From positions 1 through 47,519 of the forward strand of contig JACPYR010000034.1 of NCBI GenBank assembly GCA_016195965.1: 47,519 nucleotides of DNA. The letters are read 5' to 3'. Below, piece by piece: positions 8,681 through 17,519 of this stretch (positions are counted from its first letter, which is position 1; each line of letters begins with the position of its first letter). The stretch comes from Nitrosomonadales bacterium. GTDB taxonomy: Bacteria; Pseudomonadota; Gammaproteobacteria; Burkholderiales; Gallionellaceae. The notes under the pieces are model-generated. The model was not told where the DNA came from, did no database searches, and saw only the letters and a list, made by a program, of their open reading frames with translations. The translations under genes and the position numbers were made by a program.

Positions 8681-10492
8681 ATGAATCAATATCCGTTGTG
8701 GAAATATCTGCTGATAGTGGCCGTGTTGCTGGCCGGGCTGATATATACCTTGCCAAATTTTTACGGTGAATCGCCCGCTGTGCAGGTGTCGCCGTTGCGC
8801 GCAAGCTTGAAAGCGGATGCGGCATTGCGGGCTCGCGTTGAAAATGTCCTGCAGGCAGCCGGCCTGGTTTCGGAACTGGTCATGCTGGACGGCAACAGCG
8901 TCAAAGCCCGTTTTGCCGATACCGATAGCCAGCTGAAGGCCAAGGATGTGCTGGTCGCACAGCTCGGCGAGGATTATGTGGTCGCGCTCAATTTGCTGCC
9001 GCGCTCTCCGCAGTGGCTGACCGGACTCAATGCGCTGCCAATGTATCTCGGCCTGGATTTGCGCGGTGGCGTGCATTTCCTGTTGCAGGTGGATATGAAT
9101 GCCGCGTTGAGCAAGGCGCTGGAAGCTGCAACCGGCGATTTGCGCAGCGCGCTACGCGAGCAGAATGTCGCTTACTCGGGAGTGAGCCGGGACGGCAATG
9201 TGGTATTGGTCAGATTCCGCGATGCCGCCGCACGCAGCAAGGGTGAGTCCGAGATTAAACAGCGTTTCGCCGATTTCGTGACCAATAGCACCGAGGAACA
9301 CGGCGAATACAATTTGCAGATCACTCTCAAGCCGGAAGCGCAGAAGCGCATCCAGGATTCTGCGGTGCAGCAGAATTTGCTGACCTTGCGTAACCGGGTG
9401 AATGAACTGGGCGTCGCCGAGCCGGTGATACAGCAGCAGGGCGCGGATCGTGTCGTGGTGCAATTGCCGGGTGTGCAGGATACGGCGCGTGCCAAGGAGA
9501 TTCTGGGGCGTACCGCTACGCTGGAAGTGCGCATGGTGGATGAGACCCATCAAGCCACTCCGGGGGCGGCCGCACCGTTCGGCACCGAGATGTTCAAGGA
9601 TAGAGAAGGCCGGATGCTGCTGGTGAAGAAGCAGGTGATACTCACCGGCGAGCGCATCAACGATGCGCAGCCCGGTTTCGACAGCCGCAGCAATGAAGCG
9701 GCGGTGCATATCAACCTGGACGGAGTGGGCGCGCGCCAGTTCAAGGAAGCCACCCGCGAGAATGTCGGCAAGCGCATGGCGATCATCCTGTTTGAAAAGG
9801 GCAAGGGCGAGATCGTGACGGCCCCGGTGATCCGCGAAGAAATCGGCGGCGGTCGCGTACAGATCACCGGCAGCATGAATACCGTTGAAGCGCAGGATAC
9901 CGCGCTGTTGCTGCGCGCCGGCGCATTGGCGGCGCCGATGGAAATCATCGAAGAGCGTACTGTCGGGCCTAGCCTGGGCGCAGAAAATATCACGCGCGGC
10001 TTTAATTCCACCAAGATCGGTTTCATTCTGGTGGCGATATTCATGATCGCCTACTACTTGATGTTCGGCACGATTTCGATGCTGGCGCTGGCGGCCAACC
10101 TGCTGCTTCTGGTGGCGTTGCTGTCCATGCTGCAAGCCACGCTGACCTTGCCGGGTATGGCTGGTATCGCGCTGACGCTGGGTATGGCGATCGACGCGAA
10201 CGTGCTGATCAACGAGCGCATCCGCGAAGAACTGCGCAACGGCGTTTCGCCGCAGGCCGCGATACATGCCGGATACGACCGGGCATTCGGCACCATTCTC
10301 GACTCCAACGTGACCACCTTTATTGCGGGCATCGCGTTGTTCATGTTCGGCTCGGGTCCGGTCAAGGGGTTCGCGGTGGTGTTGTGCCTGGGCATCGTGA
10401 CTTCGATGTTCAGCGCGGTGCTGATTTCGCGTGCGATAGTGAATCTGATATATGGCCGCAAGGCGCGGCTCGCCAAAGTGGCGATAGGCTAA
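8681..10492 (+). CDS. secD: Protein translocase subunit SecD
   Basis: The 603-residue protein has an N-terminal membrane helix (KYLLIVAVLLAGLIYTLPN), a large periplasmic domain containing LGLDLRGGVHFLLQVD (family D1 motif), and a C-terminal five-helix RND-type bundle with GMAIDANVLINERIREEL. With SecF it uses the proton gradient to pull proteins out of SecYEG. Length is normal for the family. It stands between yajC and secF on the same strand. The ATG follows a GAGG about seven bases upstream. Confidence 0.97.
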   Translation: MNQYPLWKYLLIVAVLLAGLIYTLPNFYGESPAVQVSPLRASLKADAALRARVENVLQAAGLVSELVMLDGNSVKARFADTDSQLKAKDVLVAQLGEDYVVALNLLPRSPQWLTGLNALPMYLGLDLRGGVHFLLQVDMNAALSKALEAATGDLRSALREQNVAYSGVSRDGNVVLVRFRDAAARSKGESEIKQRFADFVTNSTEEHGEYNLQITLKPEAQKRIQDSAVQQNLLTLRNRVNELGVAEPVIQQQGADRVVVQLPGVQDTARAKEILGRTATLEVRMVDETHQATPGAAAPFGTEMFKDREGRMLLVKKQVILTGERINDAQPGFDSRSNEAAVHINLDGVGARQFKEATRENVGKRMAIILFEKGKGEIVTAPVIREEIGGGRVQITGSMNTVEAQDTALLLRAGALAAPMEIIEERTVGPSLGAENITRGFNSTKIGFILVAIFMIAYYLMFGTISMLALAANLLLLVALLSMLQATLTLPGMAGIALTLGMAIDANVLINERIREELRNGVSPQAAIHAGYDRAFGTILDSNVTTFIAGIALFMFGSGPVKGFAVVLCLGIVTSMFSAVLISRAIVNLIYGRKARLAKVAIG

Positions 10493-10493
10493 A

Positions 10494-10573
10494 CCCTCTC
10501 CCTAGCCATCTCCCGCTTAGCGGGAGATGGGATAATTGCTCTCTCTCCCCGAGGGGGAGAGTTGGAGAGAGGG
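10494..10573. repeat. Compound inverted repeat between secD and secF
   Basis: Two hairpins stand side by side: CCATCTCCCGC/GCGGGAGATGG (10506-10530, 11-bp perfect stem, TTA loop) and CTCTCCCC/GGGGAGAG (10543-10561). The flanks CCCTCTCC (10494-10501) and GGAGAGAGGG (10564-10573) can pair outside them. It looks like a dispersed intergenic repeat; in the mRNA it could lower secF translation relative to secD. Confidence 0.55.
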
Positions 10574-10596
10574 GAAAATAACAAGGAAGAAGAAAT

Positions 10597-11529
10597 ATGG
10601 AATTTTTCAGGATCAAGCACGATATCCCGTTCATGAGCTACGGGAAAATCACCACCAGCATCTCGCTGGTGACATTTTTGTTTGCGGTGTTTTTTCTCGC
10701 CACCAAGGGGCTGAATTTTGGTGTGGATTTCACCGGCGGTACGGTGATTGAAGTGCATTACGCGCATTCTGCCGATCTTGGAAAAGTGCGTGCACAGCTT
10801 GCCGAGACAGGTTTGCCTGAAGCCCTGGTGCAGAATTTCGGCTCCAGCTACGACGTGCTGATACAAGTGCCATTCAAGCAGAATCTCGGCGGTGCCAAGC
10901 TCAGCGAACATGTCATGGAAAGCCTGCGCAAACAGGATACCAGCGCGGAAATGCGCCGCGTGGAATTCGTCGGCCCGCAGGTCGGCAAGGACCTGATCGA
11001 CAATGGCGAACTGGCGCTGCTGCTGGTCAGCTTGGGCATCGTCGGCTACCTGTGGTTGCGCTTCGAGTGGAAATTCGGCCTGTCCGCGATCATCGCCAAC
11101 CTGCATGACGTCGTGATCATTCTCGGTTTCTTCGCCTTTTTCCAGTGGGAGTTTTCGCTCTCGGTGCTGGCGGCGGTGCTGGCGGTGCTGGGTTACTCGG
11201 TCAACGAATCGGTGGTGGTGTTCGACCGGATCCGGGAAAACTTCCGCACCATGCGCAAGGCCGAAGTGGCTGAAATCATCGACAACGCCATCACACGCAC
11301 CATGTCGCGCACCATCATCACGCACGGTTGCACGCAGATGATGGTCGGCGCGATGCTGTTTCTCGGCGGCGAAACTCTGCACTATTTCGCGATGGCGCTG
11401 ACCATAGGCATATTGTTCAGCATCTATTCCTCGGTGCTGGTGGCGAGTCCGCTGCTGATGATGTTCGGCGTGTCGCGCGAGGACTTCATCAAGCCCGAGA
11501 AGACCGAAGCAGAAGAAGTATTGCCCTAA
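10597..11529 (+). CDS. secF: Protein translocase subunit SecF
   Basis: The 310-residue protein has an N-terminal helix (SISLVTFLFAVFFLATKG), the family motif NFGVDFTGGTVIEV, and a C-terminal membrane bundle with YSVNESVVVFDRIREN. It pairs with SecD in the translocon. AAGGAAGAAG precedes the ATG. Length is normal. Confidence 0.97.
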   Translation: MEFFRIKHDIPFMSYGKITTSISLVTFLFAVFFLATKGLNFGVDFTGGTVIEVHYAHSADLGKVRAQLAETGLPEALVQNFGSSYDVLIQVPFKQNLGGAKLSEHVMESLRKQDTSAEMRRVEFVGPQVGKDLIDNGELALLLVSLGIVGYLWLRFEWKFGLSAIIANLHDVVIILGFFAFFQWEFSLSVLAAVLAVLGYSVNESVVVFDRIRENFRTMRKAEVAEIIDNAITRTMSRTIITHGCTQMMVGAMLFLGGETLHYFAMALTIGILFSIYSSVLVASPLLMMFGVSREDFIKPEKTEAEEVLP

Positions 11530-11574
11530 CGGGCATAACAAGGAATCACCCCTGATAATGAAAATTTCCTTGCC

Positions 11575-11640
11575 CGTTCCCTCACCTCGGCTCCTCGCTA
11601 CGCTCTCCTCTCCCGCAGGCGGGCGAGGAGGCGAACGAAT
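11575..11640. repeat. GC-rich intergenic repeat after secF
   Basis: A CTCTCC/GGCGAGGAGG-rich stretch with the small palindrome CCCGCAGGCGGG resembles the element between secD and secF. It has no T-tract. It fills most of the 135-bp gap before the DedA gene. Confidence 0.35.
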
Positions 11641-11664
11641 CGCTGCGCGAGTTTCAAACTAGCC

Positions 11665-12303
11665 GTGGATTTGCTGGCCGCATTTATAGACATCGTTCTG
11701 CACCTGGACACGCACCTGCTGGCGCTGACCCAGCAGTATGGCGTATGGGTGTATGGGATACTGTTTCTGATTATCTACTGCGAAACCGGCCTGGTGATTA
11801 CGCCTTTCCTGCCCGGTGATTCGCTGTTGTTTGTCGCGGGTGCGCTGTGCGGAATGGGTGCGCTGCAACTGGAGTGGCTGGTTCCCTTGCTGGTGCTGGC
11901 GGCATTTTCCGGCGACAACACCAATTACTGGGTGGGACGGCTGGTCGGTTTGCAGTTGCTTAATCGTGCCAACCCCAGGCTGATCAAGCGCGAGCATCTG
12001 GACAAGACCCAAGCCTTCTATGAAACCTATGGTGGCAAGACTGTGTTGCTGGCGCGCTTCCTGCCTATCATCCGTACCTTTGCCCCGTTTGTCGCCGGGA
12101 TAGGCATGATGCGCTATCGCATGTTCGTGCTGTACAGCGCATTGGGCAGCATGGCCTGGATAACCTCGTTCAGCGTGGGCGGCTACTTGTTCGGCAACAT
12201 TCCGATGGTGAAAAGCAATCTCACGTTGATCACGCTCGGCATCATCTTTATTTCCCTGTTGCCCGCATTGCGCGAATTTATCCGCCACCGGAAGAGCAGT
12301 TAG
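11665..12303 (+). CDS. DedA family inner-membrane protein
   Basis: The 212-residue protein has several membrane segments and DedA/VTT signatures: FLPGDSLLFVAGAL (about 49-62), a GDNTNYWVGR stretch, and FLPIIRTFAPFVAGIGMM. DedA proteins act in envelope lipid homeostasis, probably as lipid flippases, with proton coupling. The frame starts with a GTG at 11665; no strong ribosome-binding site is visible. It converges with the glycosyltransferase gene, and their 3' ends overlap by 3 bp. Confidence 0.9.
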   Translation: MDLLAAFIDIVLHLDTHLLALTQQYGVWVYGILFLIIYCETGLVITPFLPGDSLLFVAGALCGMGALQLEWLVPLLVLAAFSGDNTNYWVGRLVGLQLLNRANPRLIKREHLDKTQAFYETYGGKTVLLARFLPIIRTFAPFVAGIGMMRYRMFVLYSALGSMAWITSFSVGGYLFGNIPMVKSNLTLITLGIIFISLLPALREFIRHRKSS

Positions 12304-13490
12304 TCCGGCTGAGCTGACAGCTGCATAGATTCAATTTTTTCGGGCGCAACAATGGTGCGGTAAAACGTCAGCATCCGTTCGGCCTGCATGCTGGATGACC
12401 AGTTATGTGCATAGACTCGGGCGGCTTCACCCAAGTCTTTGCGAGCCTGATTATCCCCGAGCATCCTGACGATTTTTCCCGAGAAGTCCGCCAGTTCTTC
12501 GCGAGCGATCCACACCCCCTGGCCTTCCTTCAATACATCTTTCGTACCCAGTTCTGCGGTCGAGACCACAGGCACGCCCTGTGCCATCGCCTCGAGCAGC
12601 ACCAGACCCTGGGTTTCGGTTCTGGAGGAAAAGACGAATATGTCCGCCGAGCGGTAACAGCTGTTCAATTCGGTACTGCGATCCAGATAGCCGATGAACT
12701 GGATGTTCGCATCCAGCTTGAGCGCCGCTGATTCCTGTTGCAGGCTTTCGCGTGCCGGGCCTTCTCCAGCGATGATGAAGAGCACGTCGGGAATTTCTTT
12801 TCTTGTTTCATCCAGCACCTTCAGCAGGAAGCCGATGTTTTTTTCGTGGGCGACGCGCCCGACAAACAGCAGCACTGGCCTGTCCTGTGGAATGCCGTAT
12901 TTGCTGCGGAAGGCTGCGCGGTCTCCGGCTACAAAGCTGCTCGGCTTGATGCCGGTCGGGATGACTTCGGCGTGGGTAGTGACACCGTAGCCTTTTAATA
13001 CCTGCAGCATCGGGTGAGAGGGCACGACCATGCCGTCCAGGCTGTTGCCCTGATGGCGCGAGAAGCGCTTGGCGACCAGACGCATCAAGTTCCTGGGCAC
13101 GAGCGGAACGTAGTGGTACAGATATTCCTCGAAGAAGGTGTGATAGGTTTCGACGCAGGGTATGCCCAGCAGACGCGACAGCTTGGTGCCCCAGTAATGT
13201 GCGACGAACGGCGTCTGGATATGGATGATGTCGTATTGCTCGCCGCGCAATCTGTCGATATTTTTCATCAGCCAACCGTAACTCATCAAGCGGTCTTCCG
13301 GGTCGAATGGCAAGGACTTCGCGGGTACGCGCATGATGCCGGTTTCGTCACGGCTCGTGGTCTGATAGTCGGGTGCGATCAGGTGCACCGTGTGCCCGAG
13401 CTTGCGCAATTCATCGCGAAAAGTTTCTATGGAAGTGGAGACGCCGTTGACGCGTGGGAAATAGACATCGGAGATGAACAGAATTTTCAT
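12300..13490 (-). CDS. GT4 family glycosyltransferase
   Basis: The 396-residue protein has the GT-B layout. The N-terminal half has ISDVYFPRVNGVSTSIETF and the acceptor side; the C-terminal half has LLFVGRVAHEKNIGFLL, GEGPARESL and the E-x7-E nucleotide-sugar motif (SRTETQGLVLLEAMAQGVPVV). It is closest in feel to enzymes that mannosylate or glucosylate diacylglycerol lipids, but the acceptor cannot be read from sequence. The metallophosphatase gene lies 15 bp upstream on the same strand, so the two form an operon, perhaps for envelope lipids. The start ATG at 13490 is followed by the typical MKILFISD. Confidence 0.88.
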   Translation of the reverse strand: MKILFISDVYFPRVNGVSTSIETFRDELRKLGHTVHLIAPDYQTTSRDETGIMRVPAKSLPFDPEDRLMSYGWLMKNIDRLRGEQYDIIHIQTPFVAHYWGTKLSRLLGIPCVETYHTFFEEYLYHYVPLVPRNLMRLVAKRFSRHQGNSLDGMVVPSHPMLQVLKGYGVTTHAEVIPTGIKPSSFVAGDRAAFRSKYGIPQDRPVLLFVGRVAHEKNIGFLLKVLDETRKEIPDVLFIIAGEGPARESLQQESAALKLDANIQFIGYLDRSTELNSCYRSADIFVFSSRTETQGLVLLEAMAQGVPVVSTAELGTKDVLKEGQGVWIAREELADFSGKIVRMLGDNQARKDLGEAARVYAHNWSSSMQAERMLTFYRTIVAPEKIESMQLSAQPD

Positions 13491-13505
13491 GGTGATGTTC
13501 CGTGG

Positions 13506-14300
13506 TTAAATTAATTGCTTGATGATTGTTTGCTCGGGATTCAGAGCGGGAGCTGCTGTGTGTGTGGCGTTCCAGTGGATCAGCTCCATGCGTCCATCCA
13601 GGTGTTCGACGATTGCGGTGCAGCTATCCACCCAATCGCCGCAGTTGAGATAGATAAGTCCCTCAACCTCCTTGATCATCGGCCAATGGATGTGGCCGCA
13701 TATGGCCCCATCAAGCCCCTGTTCGCGCGCATGGCGGATCACCGAGTCCTCAAAGTTGAAGATAAAATTCACCGCCGTTTTGACTTTGCGCTTGGCATAT
13801 CCGGCCAGCGACCAATAACCGGGGCGCTTGAGCGTGCGGCGTAGCCAGGACAGATAGATATTCAGACTGACCAGCATGTCGTAGGCTTTGTCTCCCATGA
13901 TCGCGACCCAGCGATGATGGCGCGTGACCTGATCGAACTCGTCGCCATGGATTAATAAATAGCGCCTGCCGTCAGCGGCGGTGTGGATGTGTTCGTGCGC
14001 CACCACGACATCCCCAAATGAGGAACCGACATATTCGCGTATCGCCTCGTCATGGTTGCCGGGAATAAAAATTACTTTTTCTCCATGCCGCGCCCGCCGC
14101 AGCATTTTTTGCACGAAGGTGTTCTGGTCGGCATCCCAGTGTACGCCGCCCCGGCTCATGGACCACAGATCTATGATATCGCCGAGCAGGAACACTTGTT
14201 CGGAAGAATAGGCTTTCAGAAACTCAAGCAAGTGCTTGGCCTGGCACGCCTTGGTGCCGAGGTGGATATCCGACAGGAAGATTGAGCGGACCTGTTGCAT
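13506..14300 (-). CDS. LpxH-like metallophosphatase (UDP-2,3-diacylglucosamine hydrolase family)
   Basis: The 264-residue protein has the calcineurin-like metal motifs in order: DIHLG, GDIIDLW, GNHDE, and GHIH near 210. It has the close spacing of the LpxH/YbbF-like phosphatases, which cleave UDP-diacylglucosamine to lipid X, but the subfamily is uncertain; in betaproteobacteria a separate LpxH often exists. The ATG at 14300 gives the usual short lead before SIFLSDIHLG; a TTG at 14330 extends it by 10 residues. It is the first gene of a two-gene operon with the GT4 glycosyltransferase, which supports a role in glycolipid or LPS metabolism. Confidence 0.82.
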   Translation of the reverse strand: MQQVRSIFLSDIHLGTKACQAKHLLEFLKAYSSEQVFLLGDIIDLWSMSRGGVHWDADQNTFVQKMLRRARHGEKVIFIPGNHDEAIREYVGSSFGDVVVAHEHIHTAADGRRYLLIHGDEFDQVTRHHRWVAIMGDKAYDMLVSLNIYLSWLRRTLKRPGYWSLAGYAKRKVKTAVNFIFNFEDSVIRHAREQGLDGAICGHIHWPMIKEVEGLIYLNCGDWVDSCTAIVEHLDGRMELIHWNATHTAAPALNPEQTIIKQLI

Positions 14301-14506
14301 GGTCAAAACCGCGTAGTCTTTTGTAGACAACTAACCCTAGTTACTGTGGGTCGGCGACAGGATGCAATGAATGTGTATTTCATGCGCGCAGAATCGCATG
14401 TAAATATTTCACGGCTGTTACGGATTTGTTGGGGTTATGTGAATTCGATGGGCTGAATGCCGTGATTACGACAACAGTTGCTCTTCAATTGCAACAGTGC
14501 TTTGTG

Positions 14507-14571
14507 GGAGCGGCTTCAGCCGCGATTGCTGCGGTACTTGCTGGGCGGCTAATCGCGGCTGAAGCCGCTCC
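14507..14571. repeat. REP-like inverted repeat
   Basis: Two perfect 21-bp arms (14507-14527 and 14551-14571) face each other over 23 bp. Each arm is itself a small hairpin (GCGGC-TTCA-GCCGC and GCGGC-TGAA-GCCGC). This is the shape of a REP doublet (BIME). No RAYT transposase gene lies in the window. Confidence 0.8.
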
Positions 14572-14580
14572 TACCTGGAT

Positions 14581-14769
14581 TGGCCGTTTAACCAAAACGA
14601 CCAGTTATATAGTGGCTACGACGTAACCTGAAGGTTAGTCTCCGCCGCTACATAACCGGACGATTATCCAAATCGTCCGGTTATATAGTGGTTTCAACGT
14701 AACGCGCTGCGCGCATTAGTTTCCACCGTTACATCACAGGTAGATTAGCCAAATCTACCTGTGATGTAA
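14581..14769 (-). repeat. Array of three pstB-tail copies, each in its own hairpin
   Basis: Read on the - strand, the codons for Y-I-T-G-R-F-G-stop occur at 14745-14768 (the true pstB end), 14664-14687 and 14588-14611. Codons differ only silently (Thr-Gly-Arg: ACA GGT AGA; ACC GGA CGA; ACT GGT CGT). Each copy sits in a hairpin: 18-bp arms at 14729-14769, 14-bp arms at 14652-14684, and 8-bp arms with one G-T at 14581-14603. The stop codon lies at the loop each time. Spacers share TTACGT, CCAC and ACTAA words and can fold too. Spacing is 81 and 76 bp. This is seen directly; its origin (old integration sites or an RNA-processing array) is inference. Confidence 0.85.
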
Positions 14770-15518
14770 TCTTCGGTCTCTTTGCGCTTGGGGTTGGTGA
14801 AGACGGTGCTGGTTTCGCCGAGTTCGATCAGGTCGCCCAGATACATGTAGGCGGTGTAATCGGAGATGCGCGCGGCCTGCTGCATGTTGTGCGTGACGAT
14901 CACGATCGTGAAGTCTTCTTTCAGTTCGTCGATCAGCTTCTCGATGTGCGCGGTGGAAATTGGGTCGAGCGCGGAGGTGGGTTCGTCCAGCAGCAGCACT
15001 TGTGGTTTGACAGCAATCGCGCGGGCGATGCACAGGCGCTGTTGCTGGCCGCCGGACAGCCCGGTGCCGCTTTGCTTGAGTTTGTCTTTGACCTCCCCCC
15101 ATAGCGCAGCTTTGCGCAACGCCCATTCCACGCGTGCTTCCATGTCATGCTTGCTGAGGTTTTCGTATAGCTTGACGCCGAATGCGATGTTGTCGTAGAT
15201 GGACATCGGGAACGGCGTGGGCTTCTGGAACACCATGCCGATCTTGGCGCGCAGCATGTTCAGGTCCTGTTTGCTGTCCAGGATGTTCGCGCCGTCCAGC
15301 AGGATTTCTCCGGTGGCCTTCTGTTTGGGATAGAGCTGGTACATGCGGTTGAAGGTGCGCAGTAGCGTGGATTTGCCGCAGCCGGACGGGCCGATGAAAG
15401 CGGTCACCATTTTTTCCGCGATGCTCAGGTTGATGTCTTTGAGCGCGCGATAATTGCCGTAATAAAAATTCAGATCTTTGATGATGATCTTCGGGTTGGC
15501 GATTTTTTCGATGTCCAT
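14745..15518 (-). CDS. pstB: Phosphate ABC transporter ATP-binding protein PstB
   Basis: The 257-residue ABC ATPase has Walker [10 protein letters not shown] (43-51), the Q-loop [14 protein letters not shown], signature LSGGQQQR, Walker [13 protein letters not shown], and the family's C-terminal DYITGRFG. It powers the PstCA phosphate channel and, with PhoU, signals phosphate status to PhoR/PhoB. It is the last gene of pstSCAB. Its stop codon lies at the loop of an 18-bp hairpin, and two further copies of its last codons follow downstream (see the repeat array). phoU is not adjacent; it lies about 18 kb away at 33410-34117. Confidence 0.97.
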   Translation of the reverse strand: MDIEKIANPKIIIKDLNFYYGNYRALKDINLSIAEKMVTAFIGPSGCGKSTLLRTFNRMYQLYPKQKATGEILLDGANILDSKQDLNMLRAKIGMVFQKPTPFPMSIYDNIAFGVKLYENLSKHDMEARVEWALRKAALWGEVKDKLKQSGTGLSGGQQQRLCIARAIAVKPQVLLLDEPTSALDPISTAHIEKLIDELKEDFTIVIVTHNMQQAARISDYTAYMYLGDLIELGETSTVFTNPKRKETEDYITGRFG

Positions 15519-15557
15519 GTGCTTGCCTTGTTGATGACCGGGTTTAATGTCCGGATT

Positions 15558-16403
15558 TTAATGTGTAGTGGCGCTTTGCCGGAACAGTACACGTGCCACG
15601 ATGTTGAGTGTCAGCACGCTGGCGGTAATCAGCAGCGCTCCAGCCCAGGCAAGTCGCTGCCAGTCATCATAGGGACTCATCGCGAACTGGAAAATGACCA
15701 CCGGCAAATTTGCCATAGGCTGATCCATGTTGCTGCTCCAGAACTGATTGTTCAGCGAGGTGAACAGCAGCGGCGCGGTTTCGCCGCTGATGCGTGCCAC
15801 GGCCAGCAGCACTCCGGTGATGATGCCGGCGCGTGCGGCGCGCAGCGTGACGAAGTTGACCACTTTCCATTGCGGTGCGCCGAGCGCCGCAGCGGCTTCG
15901 CGCAGCGTGCTGGGAACCAGGCGCAACATGTTTTCGGTGGTGCGGATCACAATCGGAATCACCAGGATGGACAGGGCGAAAGCACCCGCCCAGCCGGAAA
16001 AATGTTTGACCCTGACCACATAGATCTCATACACGAACAGGCCGATCACGATCGAAGGGGCTGACAGCAACACATCGTTGATGAAGCGGGTGATGGGCGC
16101 CAGCCAGCCGCGCTGACCGAATTCGGCCAGATAGGTGCCGGCCAATATTCCTATCGGGGTGCCGATCAGCGTGCCGACCAGTGTCATGAGCAGGCTGCCG
16201 GCGATCGCGTTGAGCAGGCCGCCAGTGTTGCCAGGCGGCGGGGTCATTTGCGTGAATACCGCAGTGGTGAGCGCGGGCAGGCCGTGATTCAACAGCGTGA
16301 TCAATATCCAGCACAGCCAGAACAGGCCGAACAGCATGGCCAGCACCGAGACGGTGAGTCCTGCTGCGTTGATGATGCGACGGCGCGTGTAGAGATTCAG
16401 CAT
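15558..16403 (-). CDS. pstA: Phosphate ABC transporter permease PstA
   Basis: The 281-residue membrane protein has about six helices and the binding-protein-dependent permease loop ([14 protein letters not shown]). It starts [16 protein letters not shown] and includes [21 protein letters not shown], a typical PstA stretch before the second helix. It forms the inner-membrane phosphate channel with PstC. It lies 39 bp before pstB and 16 bp after pstC. Confidence 0.95.
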   Translation of the reverse strand: MLNLYTRRRIINAAGLTVSVLAMLFGLFWLCWILITLLNHGLPALTTAVFTQMTPPPGNTGGLLNAIAGSLLMTLVGTLIGTPIGILAGTYLAEFGQRGWLAPITRFINDVLLSAPSIVIGLFVYEIYVVRVKHFSGWAGAFALSILVIPIVIRTTENMLRLVPSTLREAAAALGAPQWKVVNFVTLRAARAGIITGVLLAVARISGETAPLLFTSLNNQFWSSNMDQPMANLPVVIFQFAMSPYDDWQRLAWAGALLITASVLTLNIVARVLFRQSATTH

Positions 16404-16419
16404 GGTGGCAGTCTCAATG

Positions 16420-17382
16420 TTAGCTGGCTTGGCCTTCGCGCTGTCCCAGCTTGAACAGCATGTAGCGCGCGATAGACAAGACGACGAAGGTGATGAAAAA
16501 CAGGATCAGGCCGAGTTCGATCAGCGAAGAAGTATAGAGATCGCCGACGGCTTCGGTGAATTCGTTGGCCAGCGCCGAGGATATGCTGTTTCCCGGCATC
16601 AGCAGCGATTTGGTGAGTTCATGCGCATTGCCGATCACGAAAGTGACCGCCATGGTTTCTCCCAGTGCGCGCCCGAGTCCCAGCATGATGCCGCCTGCCA
16701 CACCGACCTTGGTGTAGGGCAACACTACCTGCCACATCACTTCCCAGGTGGTTGCGCCCAGCCCGTAGGCGGATTCCTTGAGCAGTGCAGGCACCACGTC
16801 AAACACGTCGCGCATCACCGAAGCAATGAAGGGGATCACCATGATCGCGAGGATGATGCCGGCGGTCAGCATGCCGATGCCCATGGGGGGGCCGGAGAAG
16901 AACGGTCCGAGATAGGGCATCGTGCCGATATGTCGGTTGATCCAGGGTTCAATATAGTCGCCGAACAGCGGGGCGAACACGAACAGGCCCCACATGCCAT
17001 AGATGATGCTGGGGATACCCGCCAGCAATTCGATTGCGATGCCGAGCGGGCGGCGCAAAATGCGCGGCGAAAGCTCGGTCAGGAAAATGGCGATGCCGAA
17101 ACTGACCGGAATTGCGATCAGCAGCGCGATGCATGAGGTAATGAGCGTGCCTATGATGGGAATCAGCGCGCCGAATTTGTCGTTGACCGGGTCCCAATCG
17201 GAACTGGCCAGAAAGCCCAGGCCGAAAGTATGGATGGCGGGCATGCTGCCCATGATCAGCGAAACGATGATCGCCGCCAGTAACGCCAGCACACCAAATG
17301 CGGAGATACGTGTCAGGCCGCGGAACAGCAAGTCAAACATGGCTTGCCGCTTAAGACGCGCTTCGTGTGAAAACATCGGCAT
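16420..17382 (-). CDS. pstC: Phosphate ABC transporter permease PstC
   Basis: The 320-residue membrane protein has six or so helices, the PstC-type [23 protein letters not shown] stretch near the first periplasmic loop, and the permease loop [14 protein letters not shown]. The start is taken at the ATG at 17382 ([11 protein letters not shown]); a longer frame to 17466 runs into the terminator hairpin upstream and is unlikely. A second ATG lies two codons later. A terminator separates it from pstS, so its dose is probably lower than that of PstS. Confidence 0.93.
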   Translation of the reverse strand: MPMFSHEARLKRQAMFDLLFRGLTRISAFGVLALLAAIIVSLIMGSMPAIHTFGLGFLASSDWDPVNDKFGALIPIIGTLITSCIALLIAIPVSFGIAIFLTELSPRILRRPLGIAIELLAGIPSIIYGMWGLFVFAPLFGDYIEPWINRHIGTMPYLGPFFSGPPMGIGMLTAGIILAIMVIPFIASVMRDVFDVVPALLKESAYGLGATTWEVMWQVVLPYTKVGVAGGIMLGLGRALGETMAVTFVIGNAHELTKSLLMPGNSISSALANEFTEAVGDLYTSSLIELGLILFFITFVVLSIARYMLFKLGQREGQAS

Positions 17383-17443
17383 GGTCGTATGCTTTTTAAC
17401 CTGAATAATAATAGGGCAAAATACAAAATTTGGGATAAAAACA

Positions 17444-17463
17444 ACGGGGGCAAGCGCCCCCGT
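17444..17463 (-). terminator. Rho-independent terminator between pstS and pstC
   Basis: On the - strand an 8-bp GC-rich stem (ACGGGGGC/GCCCCCGT, four-base loop) is followed by TGTTTTTATC. It lies 57 bp after the pstS stop and 62 bp before pstC. It probably stops most transcripts after pstS. Confidence 0.82.
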
Positions 17464-17519
17464 CATTATAGCTCAAGGATGTGCCAAGTCAGCCACGCCC
17501 CGTGAGTTTATTACCGGAT

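Noticed and set aside
9152-10267. Long antisense frames opposite secD and other large genes
   Set aside because: They are His/Arg/Gln-rich shadows of high-GC coding sequence with no motif or start signal.
14581-14769. Integron attC sites
   Set aside because: There are hairpins and GTTA-like words, but no proper paired core sites (GTTRRRY with RYYYAAC) and no gene cassettes or integrase gene nearby. The match to pstB codons explains the sequence better.
14581-14769. CRISPR array
   Set aside because: Spacing is regular for three units, but the units vary, the spacers are alike, and no cas genes occur.
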